The notes under the pieces were generated by a model. The model saw nothing but the letters and a program-made list of their open reading frames with translations, was not told the origin of the DNA and searched no databases. A DNA stretch of 64,000 bases, taken from assembly GCF_016093295.1 (NCBI RefSeq), contig NZ_JAEDAL010000005.1, positions 1-64,000 of the forward strand. Reading direction: 5' to 3'. The stretch is from Inhella gelatinilytica (GTDB taxonomy: Bacteria; Pseudomonadota; Gammaproteobacteria; Burkholderiales; Burkholderiaceae_C). The position numbers and the translations under genes are program-made. Below, piece by piece: positions 5,897 to 14,365 of the stretch. The first letter of the stretch is position 1. Every line of letters begins with the position of its first letter.

Positions 5897-7882
5897 TTAG
5901 GCCAGCAGCACGTTGATGATCGCGTTACCGATCCCCATGAGTGCAGCGCCAGAAATCAAGCCGGCGCACACGGGCTCGAGGCCGTCCACCCAGATCTTGT
6001 GGCCTTTGCTGGCCGGGTCCTTGTGCTTGCGGCCCATGATCCAGAAGATCAGCGCCCCGACAAACATGGCAAAAGTCGACTCGGGTGGCAACACAACGCC
6101 CAAGCCGATCGCCACGGCGGACAGACCAAATTTGCCCTTGGTCCGGATGCGCAGCACTTCGATCACGATGGCCACGATGGCCGCCACTGCCATGGAAATG
6201 ATGGCCGACATGGGCAAGCCCTTCAAGCCTTTGGCAATGATTTCTGCCACACCCTTCCACTGCAGCGCAGCGGGCATCGCAAACTGATCACTGACGATGG
6301 TCGTCACCGAGCGCACCCCGTTGGCATCCGGCGGCAAGAACAGCAGGAAAAACAGGGGCACACAAAACAGCAGGCCGGCGATGTTGCCGATGATGTGGCC
6401 AATGGCCTGGTGACGCGGCTTGCCGCCGAGCATGTAGCCGGGCTTGATGTCCGACAACAGGTTGGCGGCGTTGGAAGCGATCTCCGAAGTCATGGCCGCG
6501 GGCAACAGATTCGAGCCCGGGTTTGTGCGATCAATCGCGCCCATGGTGAACTGCGTAATCTTGGCGAGCGAGCCCGTGGGCGTCCACGAGGTCAGGGCCA
6601 TCGAATTGGTGCAGATCAGGGTGAGCACGAAAATCAGCGGCAGTGAAATCAGCGCCAACCACATCGGTACGCCAAAGAAGATGTGGGTCACCCACGCACC
6701 CAGAACCGAGAACACGGGCACGCCGACATAACTAATCCACAGCGGCAATTCGATGTCTTTGAGAACGTCGTTACCTGCGGCCGTCTTGTCCTTTTTGCTG
6801 AACGCTTTCAATGCGCTGGTGAAGATTTCCGGCTTGGCAGCCAGACTCACCATGGCGCCAGTCACCATCATGGTGACCCCCCACCACAGCGACCACTGAT
6901 TCACGATCTCGGCGCGGTTCAGCGCAATCACTTTGCCGTCCGCGGCGACACGCGGCGCAATGTCGCCCAACTGGATCATCAGCGGCGCCAAGACACCAAA
7001 GTTGACGACGGCGCCGAGCAAGCAACTGGTCGCCACGGCGATACCCATCAGCCCCCCAACACCCAGCATGGCGGCATCCAAGGTCAAGCGCAGGCCCAAC
7101 TGGCGAATATCTGTGCCCAAAATGGTCGGGATCCAGCCGTCTGCCTTGGCCGCCCAGGCGTAGTAGTAGTGATCCAACCGCTCATGGAAGTGCCACGCCT
7201 GCTTCATGTCGGTCCACTTGTCCATGGCCAACAACTTGAACTGGACGAGCTTCATCCAACCATCGCTGATCAGCGCTTGGTACAGCGCCGTACCCCCGCC
7301 CACGATGCCCAGCAGTCGAGCCTTGTAGACCCCGGCACCAGCGTCACCGCTGTACAACGAATCGAGCACCACACCGCAGGCCCGCCCCTCGGGGAATGGC
7401 GCTTGGTCGTCGTTGATGAACTTGCGCTTCATCGGGAAGGCGAGCAAAACCCCAATCATCGAAACGACGAAGAGCCAAATCATCAATTGCCACCAAGGAA
7501 TGATGACCCCCGTGACCAGCATGTAGGCGACCAAGCTGGAGTAAATGGGGCCAATCACATAGCCAGCCGCAGTGGCAATGGACTGGGTGCAGTTGTTTTC
7601 CAGGATCGTGTAATCCTTGACGACTCCCGCAGCGGACAAGGCGCGAAACAGCGCGAAAGCCAGAATCACCGAGGTCAGGCCAACCCCAATGCCGATGCCG
7701 GTCTTGGCACCGATATACAGACCCGTGGCGGACAGTACGCCCCCGAGCAGGAAACCCGTCAATGCGGAACGCAGCGTGAGCTGCGCCATGTCGCCCTTGA
7801 AGACGTTCTGCAGCCACCAGCGATCTTTTTGTTCGCGGCTCCAGGTTTGAACTTCTTCGTCCGAGAGATGCAAGAGGGCCAT
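5897..7882 (-). CDS. OPT-family oligopeptide transporter
   Basis: A 661-residue polytopic inner-membrane protein. It is recognised as OPT family by its length and by many hydrophobic segments, for example LRSALTGFLLGGVLSATGLY near the N-terminus and LICTNSMALTSWTPTGSLAK in the middle. Conserved pieces include FPEGRACGVVL, GGKPRHQAIGHIIG and the C-terminal GLISGAALMGIGNAI. OPT proteins import small peptides or metal-chelate complexes by proton symport; the substrate cannot be read from this sequence. It stands alone between tRNA-Arg and tRNA-Pro, with a hairpin after its stop. The start at 7882 has a GGGGAC Shine-Dalgarno-like sequence a few bases upstream. Confidence 0.9.
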   Translation of the reverse strand: MALLHLSDEEVQTWSREQKDRWWLQNVFKGDMAQLTLRSALTGFLLGGVLSATGLYIGAKTGIGIGVGLTSVILAFALFRALSAAGVVKDYTILENNCTQSIATAAGYVIGPIYSSLVAYMLVTGVIIPWWQLMIWLFVVSMIGVLLAFPMKRKFINDDQAPFPEGRACGVVLDSLYSGDAGAGVYKARLLGIVGGGTALYQALISDGWMKLVQFKLLAMDKWTDMKQAWHFHERLDHYYYAWAAKADGWIPTILGTDIRQLGLRLTLDAAMLGVGGLMGIAVATSCLLGAVVNFGVLAPLMIQLGDIAPRVAADGKVIALNRAEIVNQWSLWWGVTMMVTGAMVSLAAKPEIFTSALKAFSKKDKTAAGNDVLKDIELPLWISYVGVPVFSVLGAWVTHIFFGVPMWLALISLPLIFVLTLICTNSMALTSWTPTGSLAKITQFTMGAIDRTNPGSNLLPAAMTSEIASNAANLLSDIKPGYMLGGKPRHQAIGHIIGNIAGLLFCVPLFFLLFLPPDANGVRSVTTIVSDQFAMPAALQWKGVAEIIAKGLKGLPMSAIISMAVAAIVAIVIEVLRIRTKGKFGLSAVAIGLGVVLPPESTFAMFVGALIFWIMGRKHKDPASKGHKIWVDGLEPVCAGLISGAALMGIGNAIINVLLA

Positions 7883-7921
7883 AACGTCCCCAATTCGTTT
7901 CAGTTGCTACAAGTTCGGATG

Positions 7922-7950
7922 CAAAAAGAGGACCTCGCGGTCCCCCTTTT
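7922..7950 (-). terminator. terminator of tRNA-Pro
   Basis: On the minus strand GGACC-GCGA-GGTCC is followed by TCTTTTT, 20 to 45 bp beyond the tRNA-Pro 3' end. Confidence 0.7.
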
Positions 7951-7968
7951 CAACGCCAAACAACGATT

Positions 7969-8045
<77 letters not shown>

Positions 8046-8228
8046 AAAAACCTAGCATTGTAGACACGGGCGCAAAACTCTTGTCATGCCCCCTGCCAGA
8101 AACCACGAATGTCCCAGCCCGTTTCTGCTTGAAAGCACTGTGTCAGAATCAGTCGTGACCGCTTTAGCCGGTCCTCTGACTTGCACTTCACGCTGTCGTG
8201 GAGAGGTCTCAACCCCTAGGATTTTTTG

Positions 8229-8558
8229 ATGAGCAGCGACTTGATCAAACACGTCTCCGACGCCTCGTTCGAAGCTGACGTGCTGAAGTCCGGCACCCCG
8301 GTGCTGGTGGACTACTGGGCGGAGTGGTGCGGCCCCTGCCGAATGATCGCCCCGATCTTGGACGAGGTCAGCGGCGCCTACGAGGGCAAGCTGCAAGTGG
8401 CCAAAATGAATGTCGATGAAAACCGGGAGGTTCCGGCCAAGTACGGCATCCGCGGAATCCCAACGTTGATGCTTTTCAAAGACGGCCAGCTGGCTGCCAC
8501 CAAGGTTGGCGCGCTTTCCAAAGCCCAACTGACGAGCTTCCTGGACGCCCACCTATAA
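8229..8558 (+). CDS. trxA: thioredoxin
   Basis: A 109-residue thioredoxin, the cytoplasmic dithiol-disulfide reductant for ribonucleotide reductase, PAPS reductase and methionine sulfoxide reductases. The redox motif is C34-G-P-C37 in AEWCGPCRM, preceded by the family signature VDYWAEW. The cis-proline loop is [11 protein letters not shown]. The length is typical. The start is taken at the ATG at 8229; an in-frame TTG directly before it is unlikely, and CTAGG lies 8-12 nt upstream. It is followed by rho, the order also found in E. coli (trxA-rhoL-rho). A perfect TATAAT overlaps its last codons and may serve rho. Confidence 0.97.
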   Translation: MSSDLIKHVSDASFEADVLKSGTPVLVDYWAEWCGPCRMIAPILDEVSGAYEGKLQVAKMNVDENREVPAKYGIRGIPTLMLFKDGQLAATKVGALSKAQLTSFLDAHL

Positions 8559-8559
8559 T
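8529..8559 (+). promoter_or_regulatory. candidate rho promoter overlapping the trxA stop
   Basis: TATAAT (8554-8559) matches the sigma-70 -10 consensus exactly. A weak -35 candidate, CTGACG (8529-8534), lies 19 bp upstream. Transcription from here would give rho a leader of about 165 nt. Confidence 0.4.
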
Positions 8560-8569
8560 GGCGCCCGTT

Positions 8570-8698
8570 GTGCAGTCCTGACTTGACGTTTGGACTGCAC
8601 CACCCTCCGGAACCCCCCGCTTAGTCGAGGCGCGGTTCGGAGGCTTTCCTCCTTTTTCTCCTCATCCCTGGCCAGTGTGGCGAAACGCACTGTTTCGC
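8570..8698 (+). promoter_or_regulatory. structured leader of rho (three hairpins)
   Basis: Hairpin 1 is GTGCAGTCC/GGACTGCAC (8570-8600, 9 bp). Hairpin 2 has arms 8604-8614 and 8634-8643 (CCTCCGGAACC with GGTTCGGAGG, one bulge), followed by the T-rich CTTTCCTCCTTTTTCT, so it is terminator-like. Hairpin 3 is GCGAAAC/GTTTCGC (8680-8698), 33 nt before the rho ATG. This fits attenuation of rho, which is known to be autoregulated in E. coli; the mechanism here is inferred. Confidence 0.55.
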
Positions 8699-8731
8699 GC
8701 CCCGTCTGGACGATCGATTGGATGACATCCC

Positions 8732-9997
8732 ATGCACCTGTCTGAATTGAAGGTACTCCACGTCTCGGCCCTCATCCGCATGGCCGAAGAGCTGGAAGTC
8801 GAGAACGCCAACCGCCTGCGCAAGCAGGAATTGATGTTCGCGATCATGAAAAAGCGCGCCAAAGCCGGCGAGCAAGTATTTGGGGATGGCGTTCTCGAAG
8901 TGTTGCCTGATGGCTTTGGCTTCTTGCGCGCTCTGGACTCCAGCTTCATGGCCAGCACGGACGACATCTACCTGTCGCCCAGTCAGATCCGACGCTTCAA
9001 CTTGCACACGGGTGACATGGTCGAGGGTGAGGTGCGCGTCCCCAAAGATGGGGAGCGCTACTTTGCGTTGGTCAAGGTGGACCGCATCAATGGCCTGCCG
9101 CCGGAGGACATCAAGAACAAGATCATGTTCGAGAACTTGACCCCGCTGTTCCCCAAGGAACAGTTCAAGCTCGAACGTGAAAACGTCAAAGGCGATGAAA
9201 ACGTCGCCAGCCGCATCATTGATTTGATCGCTCCCATCGGGAAAGGTCAGCGCGCGCTGCTGGTGGCCCAGCCCAAAACCGGCAAAACGATGCTCATGCA
9301 GCATCTGGCGCACTCCATCGTCGCCAATCACCCAGAAGTGCACCTGATCGTGCTGCTGGTGGACGAGCGCCCCGAGGAAGTGACCGAAATGGTGCGCACG
9401 GTGCGCGGCGAGGTCATCAGCTCGACCTTTGACGAACCGGCAGCCCGCCATGTGCAGGTCGCTGAAATGGTCATCGAGCGCGCCAAGCGGTTGGTTGAGC
9501 TGAAAAAAGACGTGGTCATCCTGCTGGATTCGATCACCCGCCTAGCCCGCGCTTACAACAACGTGCTGCCCAGCTCCGGTAAGGTGCTAACGGGCGGCGT
9601 GGACGCCAATGCCCTGCAGCGCCCGAAGCGTTTCTTCGGCGCCGCGCGCAATGTGGAAGAAGGCGGGTCGCTCACGATCATTGGCACGGCGCTCATCGAC
9701 ACCGGCTCAAAGATGGACGAGGTGATCTACGAGGAGTTCAAAGGCACAGGCAATTGCGAAATCCATCTGGATCGCCGCATGGCCGAAAAGCGGGTCTACC
9801 CCTCGATCCTGATCAACCGCAGTGGCACCCGGCGCGAGGAGTTGCTCCTCAAACCAGAGATCCTCCAGAAGTCCTGGATTCTGCGCAAACTGCTTTATCC
9901 GATGGATGAGATTGAGGCGATGGAGTTTTTGCTGGACAAGATGAAGGCGACGAAGAACAACCACGACTTCTTCGACCTGATGCGCCGCGGCGGCTGA
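8732..9997 (+). CDS. rho: transcription termination factor Rho
   Basis: A 421-residue hexameric RNA-dependent ATPase and translocase that ends transcription of untranslated RNA. The N-terminal helix bundle ([20 protein letters not shown]) leads into the cold-shock-like RNA-binding domain with [17 protein letters not shown] and [15 protein letters not shown]. Walker A is at about residues 179-186 (AQPKTGKT) and Walker B is [16 protein letters not shown]. The Q-loop and R-loop region follows ([22 protein letters not shown]). There is no inserted domain, so it is a standard proteobacterial Rho. It lies downstream of trxA, behind a structured leader, and ahead of rpmE2. Confidence 0.98.
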   Translation: MHLSELKVLHVSALIRMAEELEVENANRLRKQELMFAIMKKRAKAGEQVFGDGVLEVLPDGFGFLRALDSSFMASTDDIYLSPSQIRRFNLHTGDMVEGEVRVPKDGERYFALVKVDRINGLPPEDIKNKIMFENLTPLFPKEQFKLERENVKGDENVASRIIDLIAPIGKGQRALLVAQPKTGKTMLMQHLAHSIVANHPEVHLIVLLVDERPEEVTEMVRTVRGEVISSTFDEPAARHVQVAEMVIERAKRLVELKKDVVILLDSITRLARAYNNVLPSSGKVLTGGVDANALQRPKRFFGAARNVEEGGSLTIIGTALIDTGSKMDEVIYEEFKGTGNCEIHLDRRMAEKRVYPSILINRSGTRREELLLKPEILQKSWILRKLLYPMDEIEAMEFLLDKMKATKNNHDFFDLMRRGG

Positions 9998-10003
9998 TAT
10001 ACT
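9995..10003 (+). promoter_or_regulatory. extended -10 element, candidate rpmE2 promoter
   Basis: TGATATACT has the extended -10 form TG-n-TATAnT. Its first three bases are the rho stop codon. It lies about 80 bp before the L31 start; no clear -35 is visible. Confidence 0.4.
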
Positions 10004-10084
10004 CTCACGTTTTTCCGACCCACCCTGGGCAAGTTCTGCGCCATCGCGGCGCGGTGGCTACCCAAGCATTCCCCGAGGTTCGCC

Positions 10085-10339
10085 ATGAAAGAAGGCATTC
10101 ACCCCAACTACCGCGAAGTGTGCTTCGTGGACCTGTCCAACGGCTTCAAGTTCGTGACCCGCTCGACGGTTGGCACGAAAGAAACCATCAAGATGGACGA
10201 CGGCCGCGAGCTGCCGCTCGTTAAGCTGGAAACCACCAGCGAGTCGCACCCCTTCTACACGGGCACGCAAAAGAGCGTGGACAACCTGGGTGGCCGCGTG
10301 GAGAAATTCCGCAACAAGTTCGCTCACCTCAAGAAGTAA
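10085..10339 (+). CDS. rpmE2: 50S ribosomal protein L31, type B (zinc-independent)
   Basis: An 84-residue L31 of the B (C-minus) type, recognised by [20 protein letters not shown], the acidic [20 protein letters not shown] loop, and HPFYTGTQK near the end. It has a single cysteine and lacks the CxxC zinc ribbon of the A type. Type B copies usually replace the zinc-binding paralogue under zinc limitation; whether an A-type copy exists elsewhere cannot be seen here. An intrinsic terminator follows the stop directly. Confidence 0.95.
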   Translation: MKEGIHPNYREVCFVDLSNGFKFVTRSTVGTKETIKMDDGRELPLVKLETTSESHPFYTGTQKSVDNLGGRVEKFRNKFAHLKK

Positions 10340-10362
10340 TTTCTACCTTGAAGTGCACCAAG

Positions 10363-10386
10363 AGGCAGCCTACGGGCTGCCTTTTT
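10363..10386 (+). terminator. terminator after rpmE2
   Basis: AGGCAGCC (10363-10370) and GGCTGCCT (10375-10382) form a perfect 8-bp stem with a 4-nt loop, ending in TTTTT. Confidence 0.9.
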
Positions 10387-10406
10387 GTTGGCATCATGCT
10401 TCTGCC

Positions 10407-12056
10407 GTGAACCCCAGCAATCCCGCCACACCTGCCATCGTGACCGAAGCCGGTGCACGCCCCTTGTCGCGTGCTGTGCTTTGGCTCATGTGCCTGACTT
10501 ATTTGCTACCGGGACAATGGTCTCGCGAGGTTTGGCGCCCTTTCGATCTGGGCGCTTTTGGGTACATGGCTGCACTGGCTGAAGGCCGCGCCGAATGGCT
10601 CAATCCCACGCTTGCGGGTCTACAGACCCCCGATGGCGCGCTCCTGCCTTATTGGATTGGTGCTTGGGGCATTCAATTGCTCCCCTTTGATCCCGCACTC
10701 GCTGCACGCCTGCCTTTCTTGGCACTCCTGCTGGCTTGCTTGGCATTGCTCTGGTACGCGACATTTCACCTGGCTCGGACCGACGCCGCACAACCCGTGA
10801 GCTTCGCTTTCGGAGGCGAGGCGCAAACCATCGATTACGCCCGAGCCCTGGCGGATGCAGCCTTGTTGGCCCTGATGGCCACACTGGGCTTTCTTATGGC
10901 CCACGAAGCCACGCCTGCCATCGTCCAACTGCTGGGCACCGGCCTTTGGATCTATGCCTTGGCGGCCGCCCCCTACCGAGCAGGCTGGGCCCAAACCAGT
11001 TCGGCCAGCGGCTTGGTTGTCTTGGCCCTGAGCGGCGCTCCGTTTGTCGCTCTGCTGCTGGGCTTGGCTGGCTGGGTCATTTGTCACCGCTCTCGTTTTG
11101 AAGGGGCGCGGCGCCTTCGGTGGGGTTTGGCGCTGGGAATCGCCGTTGCATGCGCCAGTGCGGTGGTCACGCATGCATGGGCGTGGCGAATCGCGCAACT
11201 GAACGGGAGCAGTCTCCTGCAGTTGATCGCGTGGTACGTCTGGCCCAGCGGTGCGCTGGCGCTGTGGACGTTGTGGCGCTGGCGACGCCAGTGGAGTCGC
11301 CGACATGTCGCGATTCCCCTGTCGTTGAGCTTTGTTGCCCTGCTCAGCTGTTTGGCCATGGGTGGACAAGAGCGGGCCTTGCTGATTGGATTGCCTGGCT
11401 TGGCCATCTTGGCAGCCTTTGCAATCCCGACCTTGAACCGCAGCCTCAGCGCGATGGTGGACTGGTTCTCCCTGTTTCTTTTCAGTGCCACAGCCCTGTT
11501 CATTTGGGCGTATTACCTTGCGCTGCACACCGGTTGGCCTCCGCGCTTGATGGCCAACGTGAACCGTTTGGCACCCGGGTTTGTGATGCCATTCGACTCG
11601 ATTTCGCTGGTCTTGGCGCTCGCTGGAACGCTGGCATGGCTCGCCTTGGTGCGCTGGCGGACCAGTCGGCAGCGCGCGGCCTTGTGGCGCAGCCTCGCCC
11701 TCCCGGCGGGGGGCGTGGCCCTAATGTGGCTGCTCATGATGACGCTGTGGCGGCCGGCGCTCGATCACGGCATGGGGCAATCCGATTTGCTGCGCCAACT
11801 CCGAAGTCATCTCGCTGTTTCGGCGTCAGACTGCATCGCCGCGCCCCATCAAAGCCTGGCTCTCCTGGCCACCTTGGAGGCTCAAGGAGGATGGACAACC
11901 CACGGAACCCAGACGCTTGATTCCACGTCTTGCCACTGGGCGGTGGTGCGACTGGCCGTCGGTCAAAACCCCGTTCTGCCCAACGGCTGGACTGCCGTTC
12001 AGTCGTTGCAGCGCTCCTCAGACCGAGGATCTCGATACTGGATTCTGAAGCGCTGA
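10407..12056 (+). CDS. polytopic membrane protein, ArnT/GT39-like glycosyltransferase
   Basis: A 549-residue protein with about a dozen hydrophobic segments, a periplasmic-looking C-terminus and an early acidic loop (EGRAEWLNPTLAGLQTPDG). The first loop followed by GALLPYWIGAWGIQLLP is the layout of lipid-linked sugar transferases of the ArnT/PMT class. These move sugars from undecaprenyl phosphate onto lipid A or proteins at the outer face of the inner membrane. A GTG at 10407 is taken as the start because the frame upstream runs antiparallel to nothing real and overlaps rpmE2 and its terminator; GTG at 10440 is an alternative. It converges on glmM. The donor and acceptor are unknown. Confidence 0.7.
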   Translation: MNPSNPATPAIVTEAGARPLSRAVLWLMCLTYLLPGQWSREVWRPFDLGAFGYMAALAEGRAEWLNPTLAGLQTPDGALLPYWIGAWGIQLLPFDPALAARLPFLALLLACLALLWYATFHLARTDAAQPVSFAFGGEAQTIDYARALADAALLALMATLGFLMAHEATPAIVQLLGTGLWIYALAAAPYRAGWAQTSSASGLVVLALSGAPFVALLLGLAGWVICHRSRFEGARRLRWGLALGIAVACASAVVTHAWAWRIAQLNGSSLLQLIAWYVWPSGALALWTLWRWRRQWSRRHVAIPLSLSFVALLSCLAMGGQERALLIGLPGLAILAAFAIPTLNRSLSAMVDWFSLFLFSATALFIWAYYLALHTGWPPRLMANVNRLAPGFVMPFDSISLVLALAGTLAWLALVRWRTSRQRAALWRSLALPAGGVALMWLLMMTLWRPALDHGMGQSDLLRQLRSHLAVSASDCIAAPHQSLALLATLEAQGGWTTHGTQTLDSTSCHWAVVRLAVGQNPVLPNGWTAVQSLQRSSDRGSRYWILKR

Positions 12057-12071
12057 GCGCAAAGTGGCCGA

Positions 12072-13403
12072 TTACCGAAGGGTGTTGGCCATCTTTTCGG
12101 CACAAGTGGCCGCCAGGTCCGCGTCGCGAGCCTCCACCATGACCCGAACCAAAGGCTCGGTTCCGGAGGGGCGGATCAGCACTCGCCCCTGCCCAGCCAG
12201 GGTCCGCTCAACCTCCGCTTGAGCCTGTTGCAAAGCCGGGTTGTCCCGCCAGTTCTGCCCCGGCTGAAGGCGGACATTGACCATCTTTTGGGGATAGAGC
12301 TTCAGATCCCCGAGTAAGCCCCCAAGCCCTTGGGCACCCGAGCGCACCGCGGCGGCCAACACCAGGAGCGCGCTCACCAAACCATCGCCCGTGGTGTGTT
12401 TATCAAGGGCCAGCAAATGGCCAGAGCTCTCCCCTCCCAGCTGCCAGCCACGCGCTTGGAGTTCCTCCAGCACGTACCGGTCTCCCACTTTGGCGCGAAC
12501 CAAAGGCACCCGAACCTGCTCCAAAGCCAGTTCCACGGCCACATTGGTCATCAAGGTACCGACCACGCCGGGAACAGCCAAACCCTGCAACTGCCGGTCG
12601 CGAACCAAGAGATAGAGCAACTCATCGCCATTGATCAGGCGCCCTGAAGCGTCCACCAGTTGCAAGCGATCGGCGTCTCCGTCCAGGGCTACGCCGTAAT
12701 GCGCGTTGTGAGCCCGCACCGCTGCCTGAAGGGCTTCCGGCGCGGTCGCTCCGTGCCCCGCATTGATGTTGTAACCATCGGGCTCACAACCGATCGCGAC
12801 GACCTCCGCCCCCAATTCGTGCAGAACATCCGGTGCCACGTGATAGGCCGCACCATGCGCGGCATCCACGACAATCTTGAGGCCCCGCAAGGTCAAATCC
12901 GTCCCCACGCAGGCCTTGCAAAACTCGATGTAGCGCCCGCCCGCATCGTTCAATCGGATGGCTTTGCCCAGTGAACGGCTGTCGACGTCTTGAGCGGGCT
13001 CGCTCAAAGCCGCTTCGACGGCGAGTTCCCATGCATCCGGCAGCTTTTCACCGCGGGAAGAAAAGAACTTGATGCCGTTGTCTTGAAAAGGGTTGTGTGA
13101 GGCACTGATCACGACGCCCAAACTGCGACGCAACGCTCGCGTGAGGTACGCCACACCTGGCGTCGGCAAGGGTCCCGTCAGCGTGACGTCCACACCTGCC
13201 GAGACCAAGCCAGCCTCAAGTGCGGACTCCAGCATGTACCCGCTGATTCGGGTGTCCTTGCCGATCAGGACCGAAGGGCGAGCTTCGTTGCGTTTAAGGA
13301 CTCGCCCAACGGCCTGCCCCAAACGAAGTGCGAACTCCGCGGTAATCGGGTGCTGGCCTACCGTGCCTCGAATTCCATCCGTACCGAAATACTGCCGTGT
13401 CAT
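12072..13403 (-). CDS. glmM: phosphoglucosamine mutase
   Basis: A 443-residue enzyme that converts glucosamine-6-phosphate to glucosamine-1-phosphate on the path to UDP-GlcNAc, peptidoglycan and LPS. It starts with [13 protein letters not shown], the family signature. The phosphorylated serine is S102 in [13 protein letters not shown]. The metal-binding loop is [10 protein letters not shown], the sugar-binding loop is GGESSGHLL, and the C-terminal phosphate-binding loop is [15 protein letters not shown]. Length and motifs are canonical. It is the last gene of the rlmE-ftsH-folP-glmM cluster, an order shared with other proteobacteria. Confidence 0.98.
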   Translation of the reverse strand: MTRQYFGTDGIRGTVGQHPITAEFALRLGQAVGRVLKRNEARPSVLIGKDTRISGYMLESALEAGLVSAGVDVTLTGPLPTPGVAYLTRALRRSLGVVISASHNPFQDNGIKFFSSRGEKLPDAWELAVEAALSEPAQDVDSRSLGKAIRLNDAGGRYIEFCKACVGTDLTLRGLKIVVDAAHGAAYHVAPDVLHELGAEVVAIGCEPDGYNINAGHGATAPEALQAAVRAHNAHYGVALDGDADRLQLVDASGRLINGDELLYLLVRDRQLQGLAVPGVVGTLMTNVAVELALEQVRVPLVRAKVGDRYVLEELQARGWQLGGESSGHLLALDKHTTGDGLVSALLVLAAAVRSGAQGLGGLLGDLKLYPQKMVNVRLQPGQNWRDNPALQQAQAEVERTLAGQGRVLIRPSGTEPLVRVMVEARDADLAATCAEKMANTLR

Positions 13404-13457
13404 CTTGTTGCTTCAATGGTTGTGTGAGTCTGCGTCAGCAGCTCGATTACGATGCGG

Positions 13458-14300
13458 TCATGGCGTGCGGGGGTCCTGGGGGGCCATCGCCGCCCAAACC
13501 TGCAGCGCGTCCTTCGTCGCTTGTACATCGTGAACGCGCAGAATTTTCGCCCCTGCCTGCACTGCGGCTAACGCGGCAGCCAAACTTCCGGCCAGTCGAT
13601 CCGAGACCGCGCGGCCCGTCAACCAGCCCACCGTGGACTTGCGGCTCCAACCGACCAGCACCGGCAGCCCCAGTTCCGCCAGCACCGGCAAATGCCGGGC
13701 CAGCGCGACGTTCTGCATCGGACTTTTGGCAAAACCAAACCCCGGATCCAGAACAAGACGGTGCCTCGCAATCCCCTGCCCCTCCAGCACGTTCACCCGC
13801 TCGCCCAATACCGTCTTCACTTCTTCGACCACGTCGTCGTACTGGGTGAGTTGCTGCATGGTCTGCGGCGTGCCTCGCATGTGCATCACACACGCGCCCG
13901 CCGTTGCATGACCGGCCAGCACGCGCTGAGCATCTAAGGCGCAAAAACCTTGCACGTCGTTCAAGATGTCCGCCCCTGCCTCCAACGCCCGCTGCATGAC
14001 TTCGGGTTTCTGGCTGTCCACCGAAACGGGAACCCCCCACCGTACAGCCTCTGCGAGGACCGGAGCCAGTCGAGCCCACTCATCCTGGGCCATGACCTCA
14101 GCCGCGCCAGGGCGGGTGGACTCGGCGCCAAGATCCAGAATGTCGGCGCCCTCACGAAGCATGCGCTCGGCGTGACGTGTGGCGAGTTGCGGCGTCGAAC
14201 ATGCCCCACCGTCAGAAAACGAATCAGGGGTCAAGTTCACGACACCCATCACCAGTGGACGGTTTAAAGCAAGAACAAAACGACCAGCGTGCCAGTTCAT
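13458..14300 (-). CDS. folP: dihydropteroate synthase
   Basis: This 280-residue enzyme condenses 6-hydroxymethyl-dihydropterin diphosphate with p-aminobenzoate to dihydropteroate; it is the target of sulfonamides. Visible motifs are VMGVVNLTPDSFSDGG (diphosphate loop), DILDLGAESTRPGA, VSVDSQKPEVMQRALEAGADILNDVQGF, DPGFGFAKS, and a C-terminal SRKS with LRVHDVQAT. The start is set at 14300, giving MNWHAGRF. An ATG at 14312 is possible, while an upstream start at 14330 would sit inside the hairpin that follows ftsH. It lies between ftsH and glmM. Confidence 0.96.
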   Translation of the reverse strand: MNWHAGRFVLALNRPLVMGVVNLTPDSFSDGGACSTPQLATRHAERMLREGADILDLGAESTRPGAAEVMAQDEWARLAPVLAEAVRWGVPVSVDSQKPEVMQRALEAGADILNDVQGFCALDAQRVLAGHATAGACVMHMRGTPQTMQQLTQYDDVVEEVKTVLGERVNVLEGQGIARHRLVLDPGFGFAKSPMQNVALARHLPVLAELGLPVLVGWSRKSTVGWLTGRAVSDRLAGSLAAALAAVQAGAKILRVHDVQATKDALQVWAAMAPQDPRTP

Positions 14301-14319
14301 CGACGACCCCATCAGCAAC

Positions 14320-14341
14320 AAGGGCCCCACAAGGGGCCCTT
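14320..14341 (-). terminator. perfect hairpin between ftsH and folP
   Basis: AAGGGCCCC (14320-14328) and GGGGCCCTT (14333-14341) form a 9-bp stem with loop ACAA. On the minus strand only TTG follows, so it is more likely an mRNA-stability or partial-termination element than a full terminator. Confidence 0.6.
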
Positions 14342-14365
14342 CAGCAAGCGAATCAGCACCAGCCC

